A stretch of 18,444 nucleotides of DNA from Pseudomonadota bacterium (GTDB taxonomy: Bacteria; Pseudomonadota; Alphaproteobacteria; Rs-D84). Positions 7,004 to 14,555 of this stretch are shown here, piece after piece. Both the position numbers and the translations under genes were made by a program. The DNA lies in the NCBI GenBank assembly GCA_030531915.1, contig JAUNMD010000001.1, positions 1 through 18,444 of the forward strand, written 5' to 3'. A model generated the notes under the pieces. It did no database searches. It saw only the letters and a list, made by a program, of their open reading frames with translations, and was not told where the DNA came from. Every line of letters begins with the position of its first letter. Position 1 is the stretch's first letter.

Positions 7004-9862
7004 ATGAGTGGAATAATTAAAATTCGCGGTGCACGCGAAAATAATCTTAAAAATATCAATCTGGATCTGCCAAAAAACAAATTGGTGGTCTTTACTGGCG
7101 TGTCGGGATCCGGCAAATCGTCGCTGGCGTTCAATACCATTTATGCCGAAGGGCAACGTCGTTATGTTGAATCGTTGTCGTCGTATGCACGTCAATTCTT
7201 GGACATGCAGAAAAAGCCCGATGTTGATTTGATAGAGGGGCTGGCCCCTGCGATTTCTATCGAGCAGAAAACAACATCGAAAAATCCGCGTTCGACGGTT
7301 GGTACGGTGACGGAAATTTATGATTATTTGCGTTTGTTGTGGGCGCGCGTGGGTGTGCCACATTCGCCGGTGACGGGATTGCCAATTAAATCCCAAACCA
7401 TTGCCGAAATGGTTGATTGGACGATGAAGATTCCCGCCGGTACGCGAATCTATATCATGGCCCCGTTGGTGCGTGCACGCAAGGGTGAATACAAGAAAGA
7501 AATCGCATTCTTGATAAAGCAGGGTTACCAGCGCGCGATTGTTGATGGCGAATTGTACGATTTGTCGTCTGTGCCAGCGTTGGACAAGAATAAAAAGCAC
7601 GATATATTTGTGATTGTTGACCGCTTGGCAATGCCGGCGGCGGATGCGAGCAGTGGTGACGTGGACGAATTTCGCAGTCGTATGTATGCGTCGTTCGAGG
7701 GTTCGTTGCGCCTTGTTCCTGGGTCGGTTTTGGTGCGTCGTTTGGACACAAACGAAGACACACTGTATTCCCAGAATTATGCGTGTCCGGTCAGTGGTTT
7801 TACCGTGCCGAAAATTGAACCACGTTTGTTTTCATTTAACGCGCCATTGGGGGCGTGTCCATCGTGCGATGGTTTGGGTGTGCAGTTGAATATGTCGCCG
7901 GATTTGGTGATTCCTGATCCGTCTAAATCGATTCTGGACGGTGCGATTGCGCCGTGGTCGCGTGGTGGAATGCTCAGTCAATTTGACCACTTGTTGGACG
8001 CGCTGCATAAAAAGTACAAGATTCCATTGTCAAAGCCGTGGCACACGTTGACCGCAGAACAAAAGAACCTGATTTTGTACGGCAGTGGGGACGAGCCGAT
8101 TAAAATCAACTGGAATGGTTTCGTTTATGAAAAACCGTACGAGGGTGTAATCCCGAATATCGAACGCCGCTGGCGCGAATCGGAATCAGAGGCGATGCGC
8201 GCCGAGTTGGCAAAATATCAGTCGGAAAAGCCGTGTCCAATGTGTCACGGAAAACGCCTGAATATTCAGGCATTGTGTGTCAAAATCAACGGGTTTGATA
8301 TTATGGACGCGTGCGATTTGGCGGTTGATGATTCGCTGGCTTGGTTCACGGATTTGCCAAATCATCTGACCCAGAAAGAAAACGATATTGCGCGCGTAAT
8401 CTTGCGCGAAATCACGTCGCGTTTGCAATTCTTGCAAAACGTTGGGTTGGGTTATTTAACGCTGTCGCGTATGGCGGGCACGTTGTCCGGGGGCGAGGCC
8501 CAGCGTATTCGTTTGGCGTCCCAGATTGGCAGTGGTCTGTCCGGCGTGTTGTACGTGTTGGACGAACCGTCAATCGGCCTGCACCAGAGTGATAATGACA
8601 AACTGTTGGAAACGTTAAAGATGCTGCGTGATAAAGACAACACGGTGATTGTTGTTGAACATGACGAAGATGCAATGCGCGCGGCGGATTACTTGGTTGA
8701 TATTGGTCGCGGGGCGGGTGTAAATGGTGGTAATGTTGTTGCCGCTGGCACACCGGCGCAGGTGATGAAATGCAAAGATTCGTTGACGGCGCAATATCTG
8801 ACCGGCAAACGCAAAATCGACGTGCCGAAAAAGCGTCGCAGTGGTAACGGTAAATCAATTACGATTGTTGGGGCGCGCGAAAACAACCTGAAAAACATTG
8901 ATGTGGAATTTCCGCTGGGTAAATTCATTGCGCTGACCGGTGTGTCGGGTTCTGGCAAATCCACATTGTTGCTGGACACGTTGTATCCGGCGTTGATGCG
9001 TGCGCTGTATAATTCCAAGATTGAAATGGGTGCGCACGATATTATTCGCGGTATGGAAAATGTGGACAAGGTTGTTGATATTGACCAGTCGCCAATCGGA
9101 CGCAGTCCGCGCAGTAATCCCGCGACATATACCGGTGTATTTTCGAATATTCGTGATTTCTTTGCTGGCTTGCCCGAGGCCAAGGCCCGTGGCTACACAT
9201 CAGGCCGATTTTCATTCAATGTCAAGGGCGGTCGATGCGAGGCGTGTCAGGGTGATGGCCAGATAAAGATTGAAATGAATTTCTTGGCCGATGTGTATGT
9301 CGAATGCGACAAATGCCACGGTGCGCGTTATAACGAAGAAACATTGGCGGTTAAATACAAGGGAAAATCCATTGCAGACGTATTGGATATGACGGTGGAC
9401 GAAGCGTATCATTTGTTCATCAATGTGCCCCAGATTTCACGCAAACTGGAATTGCTGAAACGCGTCGGTTTGGATTACATCAAATTGGGTCAGAGTTCAT
9501 TGGATTTGTCCGGTGGCGAGGCCCAGCGTATCAAATTGTCCAAGGAATTGGCGGCACGCAGCACGGGGCAAACAATTTATATCTTGGACGAACCGACAAC
9601 GGGATTGCATTTCGAAGATATCAAGATGTTGTTGTCTGTGCTGCATGAACTGGTCGACCAAGGCAATACGGTTATCGTTATCGAACATAACTTGGACGTG
9701 ATTAAAACTGCGGACTGGGTGATTGATTTGGGCCCAACCGGTGGTGCGGGCGGTGGACGCGTAATTGCCACTGGTACGCCAGAGCAGGTCGCCGCAGTAC
9801 CCGAATCGCTGACGGGAAAATATTTGCAACGGTATCTGGACAAATCGCATACGGTAAAATAA
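7004..9862 (+). CDS. uvrA: Excinuclease ABC subunit A
   Basis: UvrA is the damage-sensing ATPase of nucleotide excision repair; it loads UvrB. The 952 residues match the family length. Both ABC modules are intact: Walker [10 protein letters not shown] (32-40) and GVSGSGKST (about 646-654), signatures [11 protein letters not shown] (about 494) and [11 protein letters not shown] (about 835), and the Walker B segments [11 protein letters not shown] and [11 protein letters not shown]. Zinc-binding cysteines appear as CPMCHG, and CEACQG with CDKCHG in the C-terminal module. The first module (261-288) reads CPVS..CPSC, so one of the four usual cysteines is Ser264; I recall this as common in alphaproteobacterial UvrA. 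The frame starts at a likely leaderless ATG. The M-domain gene follows 30 bases downstream with its own Shine-Dalgarno sequence, so co-transcription is likely. Confidence 0.98.
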   Translation: MSGIIKIRGARENNLKNINLDLPKNKLVVFTGVSGSGKSSLAFNTIYAEGQRRYVESLSSYARQFLDMQKKPDVDLIEGLAPAISIEQKTTSKNPRSTVGTVTEIYDYLRLLWARVGVPHSPVTGLPIKSQTIAEMVDWTMKIPAGTRIYIMAPLVRARKGEYKKEIAFLIKQGYQRAIVDGELYDLSSVPALDKNKKHDIFVIVDRLAMPAADASSGDVDEFRSRMYASFEGSLRLVPGSVLVRRLDTNEDTLYSQNYACPVSGFTVPKIEPRLFSFNAPLGACPSCDGLGVQLNMSPDLVIPDPSKSILDGAIAPWSRGGMLSQFDHLLDALHKKYKIPLSKPWHTLTAEQKNLILYGSGDEPIKINWNGFVYEKPYEGVIPNIERRWRESESEAMRAELAKYQSEKPCPMCHGKRLNIQALCVKINGFDIMDACDLAVDDSLAWFTDLPNHLTQKENDIARVILREITSRLQFLQNVGLGYLTLSRMAGTLSGGEAQRIRLASQIGSGLSGVLYVLDEPSIGLHQSDNDKLLETLKMLRDKDNTVIVVEHDEDAMRAADYLVDIGRGAGVNGGNVVAAGTPAQVMKCKDSLTAQYLTGKRKIDVPKKRRSGNGKSITIVGARENNLKNIDVEFPLGKFIALTGVSGSGKSTLLLDTLYPALMRALYNSKIEMGAHDIIRGMENVDKVVDIDQSPIGRSPRSNPATYTGVFSNIRDFFAGLPEAKARGYTSGRFSFNVKGGRCEACQGDGQIKIEMNFLADVYVECDKCHGARYNEETLAVKYKGKSIADVLDMTVDEAYHLFINVPQISRKLELLKRVGLDYIKLGQSSLDLSGGEAQRIKLSKELAARSTGQTIYILDEPTTGLHFEDIKMLLSVLHELVDQGNTVIVIEHNLDVIKTADWVIDLGPTGGAGGGRVIATGTPEQVAAVPESLTGKYLQRYLDKSHTVK

Positions 9863-9892
9863 AATACTAAAACTTATCAAAGGAGTGAATAT

Positions 9893-10402
9893 ATGTTTGG
9901 GTTCGGTAAAAAAAAGAAGATTGAAGAAACAACTGCAACACCAGAAAGCGTTGCGGCAACCGAAAAAGAATTAAAGCAGATGGAAGAAAAAATCCCATCT
10001 GGTATGAAAGAAACCGCCCAGCGTATGATGTCAGGTCAATTTGACATGAACGACATGTTGGCACAGTTAAAGCAGATTAAAAAGATGAGCAATTTTAGCG
10101 GTCTGCTGAAAATGGTGCCGGGGATGTCGGGTGCTGTCAATGCAATGAAAGAGAAGATAAAGGACGGCAGTGTTGATGCCCAGATTAAAATCTTGGAGGC
10201 AATGACACCCGCTGAACGTGCAGAACCGGACAAGGTTTTTGCCAATGCCAAGGCGCGCATTGCTGAAACCGCGGGTTGCACGGTGCGTGATGTTGAACAC
10301 ATCATCAAACAATATACAAAAATGCGCCAGCAGATGGCTTTGGTACAGCGGATGGGGGGAATGGAAGCCATCATGGAAAAAATGAAAAAACAAGGAAATT
10401 AA
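9893..10402 (+). CDS. Stand-alone SRP54 M-domain protein (Ffh C-terminal domain without the GTPase)
   Basis: Residues 38-148 align by eye with the methionine-rich M domain of Ffh/SRP54. ETAQRMMSGQFDMNDMLAQL corresponds to the Ffh stretch around KFDLNDFLEQL, then comes IKKMSNFSGLLKMVPGM, then the helices AMTPAERAEPDKVF and VRDVEHIIKQY. In Ffh this domain binds 4.5S RNA and signal peptides. The NG GTPase domain is absent; instead there is a short lysine-rich, acidic start (MFGFGKKKKIEE). The gene is not a visible remnant: AAAGGAG sits 7 bases before the ATG, and no NG sequence lies upstream, only the end of uvrA. Eighteen of 169 residues are Met. The RNA-binding helix differs from Ffh: where Ffh has SRxRRIAxGxG, this has NAKARIAETAG (117-127), losing two arginines. 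It could bind signal sequences or another RNA, or be inactive. A full Ffh presumably exists elsewhere. Confidence 0.82.
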   Translation: MFGFGKKKKIEETTATPESVAATEKELKQMEEKIPSGMKETAQRMMSGQFDMNDMLAQLKQIKKMSNFSGLLKMVPGMSGAVNAMKEKIKDGSVDAQIKILEAMTPAERAEPDKVFANAKARIAETAGCTVRDVEHIIKQYTKMRQQMALVQRMGGMEAIMEKMKKQGN

Positions 10403-10405
10403 AAA

Positions 10406-10705
10406 ATGAAAATAAATTGGAAGAAAATTTTTAACTGGGACATTCAAAGTGTCTCGCATATGGATTGCCACATTGAACCAATGTGGTGCGACAAGAATGG
10501 CGTGCGCCATGGGGGCTCGATTCGTTCGTTGTCGTTCTGTGTGAACTATGTTTATCATGGCCAGCGCAAGTTTGTGTTCAGCGGTGATGATGAACGCCTG
10601 TACACAACATATGGCAACCCAGTGTTGGCGGCAAATGCGATTCAGAAAACGTACATTGATGCGATGATGCGTCAACGTGCACGCAAAGCGGCAAAAGCCC
10701 ACTAA
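10406..10705 (+). CDS. Uncharacterised 99-residue protein
   Basis: Not recognised. It starts three bases after the stop of the M-domain gene, with AAGGAA (10392-10397) 8 bases upstream, and ends 8 bases before rlmE, so it lies within an operon and is probably translationally coupled. The sequence has a Trp/Lys-rich start (MKINWKKIFNWDI), a central HMDCHIEPMWCDKNGVRHGG segment with two Cys and three His, a strand-rich middle (SLSFCVNYVYHGQRKFVFSGDD) and a basic helical end (MMRQRARKAAKAH). There is no signal peptide or membrane helix. The His/Cys cluster could hold a metal, but this is only suggestive. Neighbours point to an RNA or ribosome role; that is inference. Confidence 0.75.
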   Translation: MKINWKKIFNWDIQSVSHMDCHIEPMWCDKNGVRHGGSIRSLSFCVNYVYHGQRKFVFSGDDERLYTTYGNPVLAANAIQKTYIDAMMRQRARKAAKAH

Positions 10706-10713
10706 GTTATATT

Positions 10714-11373
10714 ATGAAAATACTTAATAAGAAAATTGCTGCACATAAATCATCGGTCGCGTGGCTGCAACGTCAGGCGGCTGATCCTTATGTGGCGCGC
10801 GCACATCGTGATGGGTATCGCGCACGTGCGGCGTACAAACTGATTGAAATGGACGAACGGTTTCATTTCCTGAAAAACGGTCAGGTTGTCGTCGATTTGG
10901 GTGCGGCCCCAGGGTCATGGTCACAATATGTGATGCGTACGTACCCACGGTCGCGCGTGTTCGCAATGGACTTGTTGGAAATTACGCCCATAAATGGTGT
11001 GGAATTTTATCAGGGCGACTTTACAACGGATGCTGCGCTGGAATGGTTGGTTCAGAAATTAAATCTGCCGACGGATGCGGCGCAAAATAGTACGGTGGAC
11101 GTGGTTTTGTCTGATATGGCACCGAATACGGTTGGACATAAAAAGACCGATCATTTGCGTCAAATGGTGCTGTTGGAATATGCGTTTGATTTTGCGCAGC
11201 GCGCGTTGAAGCACGGTGGTGTGTTTGTTGCAAAATCGTTCACGGGTGGTACGACCGGCGAACTGATTAAACAAATAAAGTCAAAGTTTGATACGGTGCA
11301 TCATATAAAACCGCCTGCATCGCGCAAGGACAGTGTTGAAATGTTTATTGTTGCCATTGGTTATCATGGTTAA
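10714..11373 (+). CDS. rlmE: 23S rRNA (uridine-2'-O)-methyltransferase RlmE (FtsJ)
   Basis: RlmE methylates the 2'-O of U2552 in the A loop of 23S rRNA, a late step of large-subunit assembly, using SAM. The 219 residues show the RlmE start (DPYVARAHRDGYRARAAYKLIEMDE), the SAM motif VVDLGAAPGSWSQ (59-71) and the catalytic tetrad K42, D134 (LSDMAPN), K174 (FVAKSF) and E209 (SVEMF). About ten residues before MAPN (NLPTDAAQNS) form a short variable loop. No Shine-Dalgarno sequence precedes the ATG, which lies 8 bases after the previous stop, so translation probably couples to the 99-residue gene. A terminator follows directly. Confidence 0.95.
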   Translation: MKILNKKIAAHKSSVAWLQRQAADPYVARAHRDGYRARAAYKLIEMDERFHFLKNGQVVVDLGAAPGSWSQYVMRTYPRSRVFAMDLLEITPINGVEFYQGDFTTDAALEWLVQKLNLPTDAAQNSTVDVVLSDMAPNTVGHKKTDHLRQMVLLEYAFDFAQRALKHGGVFVAKSFTGGTTGELIKQIKSKFDTVHHIKPPASRKDSVEMFIVAIGYHG

Positions 11374-11400
11374 AAAAACGCCCGTACAGGGCGTTTTTTT
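11372..11400. terminator. Bidirectional terminator between rlmE and rnhA
   Basis: A7, stem CGCCC (11379-11383) with GGGCG (11389-11393), five-base loop, T7. It serves both convergent genes. Confidence 0.85.
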
Positions 11401-11408
11401 GTGTTTTG

Positions 11409-11837
11409 TCATTTTAATTTTTCGGCGGCGGTACGTGCCAATTCATCACAACGTTCGTTCATTTCGTTGCCGTTGTGGCCACGTACCCAGTGCCAATGAA
11501 TTTTTATCGCGTCTGACAATTCATCCAACTGCATCCATAAATCTTGATTTTTGACAGGTTTCTTGTCCGCGGTGCGCCAATTATTTTTCTTCCAATTTTT
11601 CATCCATGATTGCATGCCGTTTTTGACATATTGGCTGTCGGTATGTAATTCAATTTCACTGTGTCGACGTGCCGCGGTCAGGGCGCGAATTACCGCCGTC
11701 AATTCCATACGATTGTTGGTTGTGTCGCGTTCGCCACCACTGCGTTCAGCGGTATTTTTTCCGTCTGTTGCCACAAATGCCCATCCGCCTGGGCCAGGAT
11801 TCCCAAGGCAACTGCCGTCTGTCCATATTTTTAACAT
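11409..11837 (-). CDS. rnhA: Ribonuclease HI
   Basis: RNase HI cuts the RNA strand of RNA/DNA hybrids such as R-loops and primer remnants, using two metal ions. The 142 residues carry the full DEDD set: D7 (IWTDGSC), E45 (NRMELTAV), D67 (HTDSQYV) and D131 (ERCDELA), plus the mobile His121 (VRGHNG). The basic protrusion region is also present (SWMKNWKKNNWRTADKKPVKN). The ATG at 11837 is chosen because the family starts at this point and AAGG lies 9 bases upstream. A 19-codon extension would run into the opposite gene's promoter and start. It diverges from transketolase with only 36 bases between the start codons. Confidence 0.95.
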   Translation of the reverse strand: MLKIWTDGSCLGNPGPGGWAFVATDGKNTAERSGGERDTTNNRMELTAVIRALTAARRHSEIELHTDSQYVKNGMQSWMKNWKKNNWRTADKKPVKNQDLWMQLDELSDAIKIHWHWVRGHNGNEMNERCDELARTAAEKLK

Positions 11838-11859
11838 TTTATTCAACCTTGTTTTGTGA

Positions 11860-11865
11860 TATAAT
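11860..11865 (+). promoter_or_regulatory. -10 element of tkt, predicted near-leaderless
   Basis: A perfect TATAAT ends 8 bases before the tkt ATG, which has no Shine-Dalgarno sequence. No clear -35 is seen. Confidence 0.5.
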
Positions 11866-11890
11866 AACATAAAATGAAATTCGATGCCAA
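11861..11890 (-). promoter_or_regulatory. Possible promoter of rnhA
   Basis: On the minus strand TTGGCA (11890-11885), an 18-base spacer and TATTAT (11866-11861). It overlaps the transketolase start and its -10. Confidence 0.3.
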
Positions 11891-13658
11891 ACAATTAGCA
11901 GAAATGTCTAAAAGTGTCCGCGCATTTGCGTTGGACATGGTGCGTCGCGCGCGGTCGGGGCACTTGGGAATCGTGCTGGACGCCGCCGACATTATCACAA
12001 TAATTTATGCAAATTTCTTGCGCCGCGGTCAGGACAGATTCGTCTTGTCGGCGGGTCATGGCAGTGCATTGTTATATGCCACGTTGAAATTGGCGGGCTA
12101 TGATATTGGTGAATTGGAATCTTTTCGTACGATTGGTGGTTTGCCGGGGCATCCCGAATACGGTATTGATGGCGTGATGGCAACAACCGGCCCATTGGGT
12201 CAGGGTGTTGGTAACGCGGTCGGTATGGCGTTGGCGGCCAAAATTCAAAAGAAAGACGAAATGGTTTATTGCCTGTGTGGCGATGGCGATTTGTCCGAAG
12301 GCGTTGCGTCTGAATCAATCGCGTTTGCAGGACGGTATAAATTAAATAATCTGGTTTTGCTGTGGGATGATAATAATATCACCATTGATGGTGCGGCGTT
12401 GACTGACGTTGATGTGCCTGCACGTATGCGTGCGGCGGGGTGGCGCGTGATATCGGTGCGTGGCGATGATTTTGGCGCACTGGACAGGGCGTTGCGCGCG
12501 GCGGCGACGTCTGATGCACCGACGTTTGTTCGTTGTCGTACGGTGATTGGGCGTGGTTCGTCATTGGCGGGTCAGCCGGCGGCGCACGGGTTTGCGTTGT
12601 CCGATTCGGAATTGTTAAAGTTGGTAGAGGGGTTCATTTCCCCCGCGGGCGAACGTCTGTGGCGTACGGTTGCCGAAAATGCCAATGCAAAGTATGTGTT
12701 GAATCAACCTGATGTCAGTGTGGCTGATATGCCGACGTTGGATTGTGACAAAGATATTTCGACGCGTGAACTGTCGGGAATTTATTTGCAATCAATGATT
12801 GCGGCGGGTGTGCGTTTGATTGGGGGCAGTGCGGATTTGTCGCACAGCACCAATGCAAAAACATCTGCACATCACGATATTACGCCGACGGATTTTAACG
12901 GTAACTTTATAAATTATGGTGTGCGTGAACATGCAATGGGCGCGATAATGAATGGGCTGGCGGCATCTGGGCTGCGTCCGTATGGTTCGACTTTCTTGGT
13001 GTTCAGTGACTATTTGCGTCCCAGCATTCGTATCGCGGCGATGTCGGGTTTGCCGGTGATTTACGTGTTCACGCATGACAGTGTCTGTGTCGGCCAAGAT
13101 GGCCCGACGCATGAACCGATTGAGCAGTTGCCGTCGCTGCGTTTAATCCCGCATCTGAATGTGTATCGCCCATGCAATGGGGCCGAGGTTGCATATGCGT
13201 GGCGTATGGCGGTGTCTGATACAAATTGTCCGTCGTGTTTGATTCTGTCGCGCCAGAAAATAAAGCAAATCCCAACACCGGACAATGTCGATATTTCGCG
13301 TGGTGGGTATGTTATCTATCCGGCGGCGACGCGACGCGTGCGCGCAACGTTACTCGCCACCGGCAGCGAAGTGCCATTGGCGGTTTCGGTTGCGCAAATG
13401 TTGGGGCCGGATGTTCAGGTGGTCAGTGTCCCATGTGTCAGTGAATTTCGTGCCCAAGATGATAAATACAAACAAAAAATCTTGCGCGGGTATGTTGTCG
13501 CGATAGAGGCCGCGGCATCCGCCCCATGGTTTGAATTTGCGGACGCGGTTGTCGGAATTGACCGATTCGGTTTGTCGGGTGATGGCGCGGCGGTATATCG
13601 TGCAATGGGCTTTGACGTGGACGCGATTGCGCGTGATATTGCCGAAAAAATAAAATAA
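11874..13658 (+). CDS. tkt: Transketolase
   Basis: Transketolase moves two-carbon ketol units between sugar phosphates in the pentose phosphate pathway, with thiamine diphosphate and Mg2+. The 594 residues are shorter than the usual 650-670 but uninterrupted. Visible are the N-terminal SGHLG (28-32, usually SGHPG), SAGHGS (59-64), GLPGHPEYG, GPLGQGVGNAVGMA, and the cofactor motif GDGDLSEG (136-143) closing at DDNN (165-168). The pyrimidine domain has GSADLSHSTN, GVREHAMGAIMNG with catalytic Glu352, and FSDYLRPSIRIAAM. HDSVCVGQDGPTHEPIEQL and the C-terminal LLATGSEVPLAV follow. The missing length is spread over loops and part of the C-terminal domain. The YgjP-type gene follows 10 bases later, so the two are probably co-transcribed. 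Confidence 0.95.
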   Translation: MKFDAKQLAEMSKSVRAFALDMVRRARSGHLGIVLDAADIITIIYANFLRRGQDRFVLSAGHGSALLYATLKLAGYDIGELESFRTIGGLPGHPEYGIDGVMATTGPLGQGVGNAVGMALAAKIQKKDEMVYCLCGDGDLSEGVASESIAFAGRYKLNNLVLLWDDNNITIDGAALTDVDVPARMRAAGWRVISVRGDDFGALDRALRAAATSDAPTFVRCRTVIGRGSSLAGQPAAHGFALSDSELLKLVEGFISPAGERLWRTVAENANAKYVLNQPDVSVADMPTLDCDKDISTRELSGIYLQSMIAAGVRLIGGSADLSHSTNAKTSAHHDITPTDFNGNFINYGVREHAMGAIMNGLAASGLRPYGSTFLVFSDYLRPSIRIAAMSGLPVIYVFTHDSVCVGQDGPTHEPIEQLPSLRLIPHLNVYRPCNGAEVAYAWRMAVSDTNCPSCLILSRQKIKQIPTPDNVDISRGGYVIYPAATRRVRATLLATGSEVPLAVSVAQMLGPDVQVVSVPCVSEFRAQDDKYKQKILRGYVVAIEAAASAPWFEFADAVVGIDRFGLSGDGAAVYRAMGFDVDAIARDIAEKIK

Positions 13659-13668
13659 TCCAAAAGAA

Positions 13669-14376
13669 ATGTCAGATTATGAATTTATTTCATCGTGGGG
13701 TGAACGCATTCCCGTTGTGATTGATACGCGCCGCGGTGTGCGCAATATCACGTTGCGTCCAAAAACGCGACCTGTGCGTGAAATTCACATCACAAAACCG
13801 TGGTTGGCAACCGCGGCGTCGGCGTTGCGATTCTTGGATCAGAAACGAAAATGGGTCGAACGGATTTATGCCGCTGCGCCCGAAAAATCGCATGTTCATG
13901 CGGGTGATACGATTGAGTTTCTGGGGCGGCGCGTGAAACTGGTGCATGATGCGACGCGTCGTGCAAATCAATTTATTGCCTGTGATGATGGCGCGTGCAC
14001 ATTGATTGTTGGTGGCGATGACGATATGTTTGAACGCCGTGTGCGTGATTTTATAAAGCAGGAGTTTTTGTCCGCCGTGCGTACAATGATTAAAAACGCG
14101 CCACGCGAATTGTGGCCTGCGCGCGTTGCAGTGCGTGATACAACCAGTCGTTGGGGCAGCTGTTCTTCAACCGGTACAATTTCCTTCTCGTGGCGGTTGG
14201 CGTTTGCGCCAACGGACGTAATGCGCTATGTCGTTATGCACGAATTGGCACATCGTGTGCATATGGATCATTCGCCAGCGTTCTGGGCAACGGTTGCACA
14301 ACTGTACGGTGATGGGGTGGGGCGCGCAAAGCGATGGTTGGCCGTGCATGGTGCGGAATTGCACGAATATTTCTGA
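13669..14376 (+). CDS. YgjP-type (M48/DUF45) zinc metallopeptidase-like protein
   Basis: The 235 residues match the YgjP/DUF45 family. The N-terminal half is a strand-rich domain (VRNITLRPKTRPVREIHITKP). The C-terminal half has RDTTSRWGSCSSTGTISFSWRLAFAP, the zinc motif MHELAHRVHMDHSPAFW (HExxH at 191-195, third ligand probably in DHSPAFW) and a Trp-rich helical end. Such proteins are predicted intracellular metalloproteases; the substrate is not established. No strong Shine-Dalgarno sequence is seen (AAAAGAA only), so translation may couple to tkt 10 bases upstream. It ends in TGA, which shows that TGA is a stop codon in this genome. Confidence 0.9.
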   Translation: MSDYEFISSWGERIPVVIDTRRGVRNITLRPKTRPVREIHITKPWLATAASALRFLDQKRKWVERIYAAAPEKSHVHAGDTIEFLGRRVKLVHDATRRANQFIACDDGACTLIVGGDDDMFERRVRDFIKQEFLSAVRTMIKNAPRELWPARVAVRDTTSRWGSCSSTGTISFSWRLAFAPTDVMRYVVMHELAHRVHMDHSPAFWATVAQLYGDGVGRAKRWLAVHGAELHEYF

Positions 14377-14385
14377 GAAAAATGC

Positions 14386-14413
14386 TTGAAAATCCGCAAA
14401 TTTCGGCTAGTAT
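14386..14413 (+). promoter_or_regulatory. Promoter P1 upstream of hisS
   Basis: TTGAAA (14386-14391), a 16-base spacer and TAGTAT (14408-14413) are followed by 6 bases and the ATG of a 19-codon frame. Confidence 0.5.
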
Positions 14414-14419
14414 CAAATT

Positions 14420-14479
14420 ATGATTAGACGCGCAGTTATCTTTTTTGCACATCATCACGCCCCGTGGGGCGAATATTAG
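14420..14479 (+). CDS. Candidate histidine leader peptide upstream of hisS
   Basis: A 19-codon frame reads MIRRAVIFFAHHHAPWGEY and then stops. Three consecutive His codons (CAT CAT CAC, 14450-14458) lie just before a GC-rich hairpin (CGCCC/GGGCG, 14458-14471), 98 bases before hisS. The ATG sits where a transcript from P1 would begin, so translation would be leaderless, as predicted for other genes here. Histidine-rich leader peptides control his genes by attenuation in other proteobacteria. Here I find no classical terminator stem directly before the T6 at 14489-14494, so the mechanism is open. The frame could be chance. Confidence 0.45.
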   Translation: MIRRAVIFFAHHHAPWGEY

Positions 14480-14498
14480 CGTTTTGCATTTTTTATGA

Positions 14499-14520
14499 TA
14501 TAATTGACATTGATATGTCA
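14499..14520 (+). promoter_or_regulatory. Second -10 element and inverted repeat before hisS
   Basis: A perfect TATAAT (14499-14504) is followed directly by TGACAT-TGAT-ATGTCA (14505-14520), a perfect six-base inverted repeat covering the predicted start site. It could be an operator or an early hairpin. TTGACA at 14504-14509 also looks like a -35, but no -10 is well spaced from it. Confidence 0.4.
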
Positions 14521-14555
14521 CAGTTTTCCATACTAAAAAACACAGGAATAAAAAA

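Noticed and set aside
14377..14555. T-box riboswitch before hisS
   Set aside because: No TGGNACCGCG-like T-box sequence or matching specifier architecture is seen.
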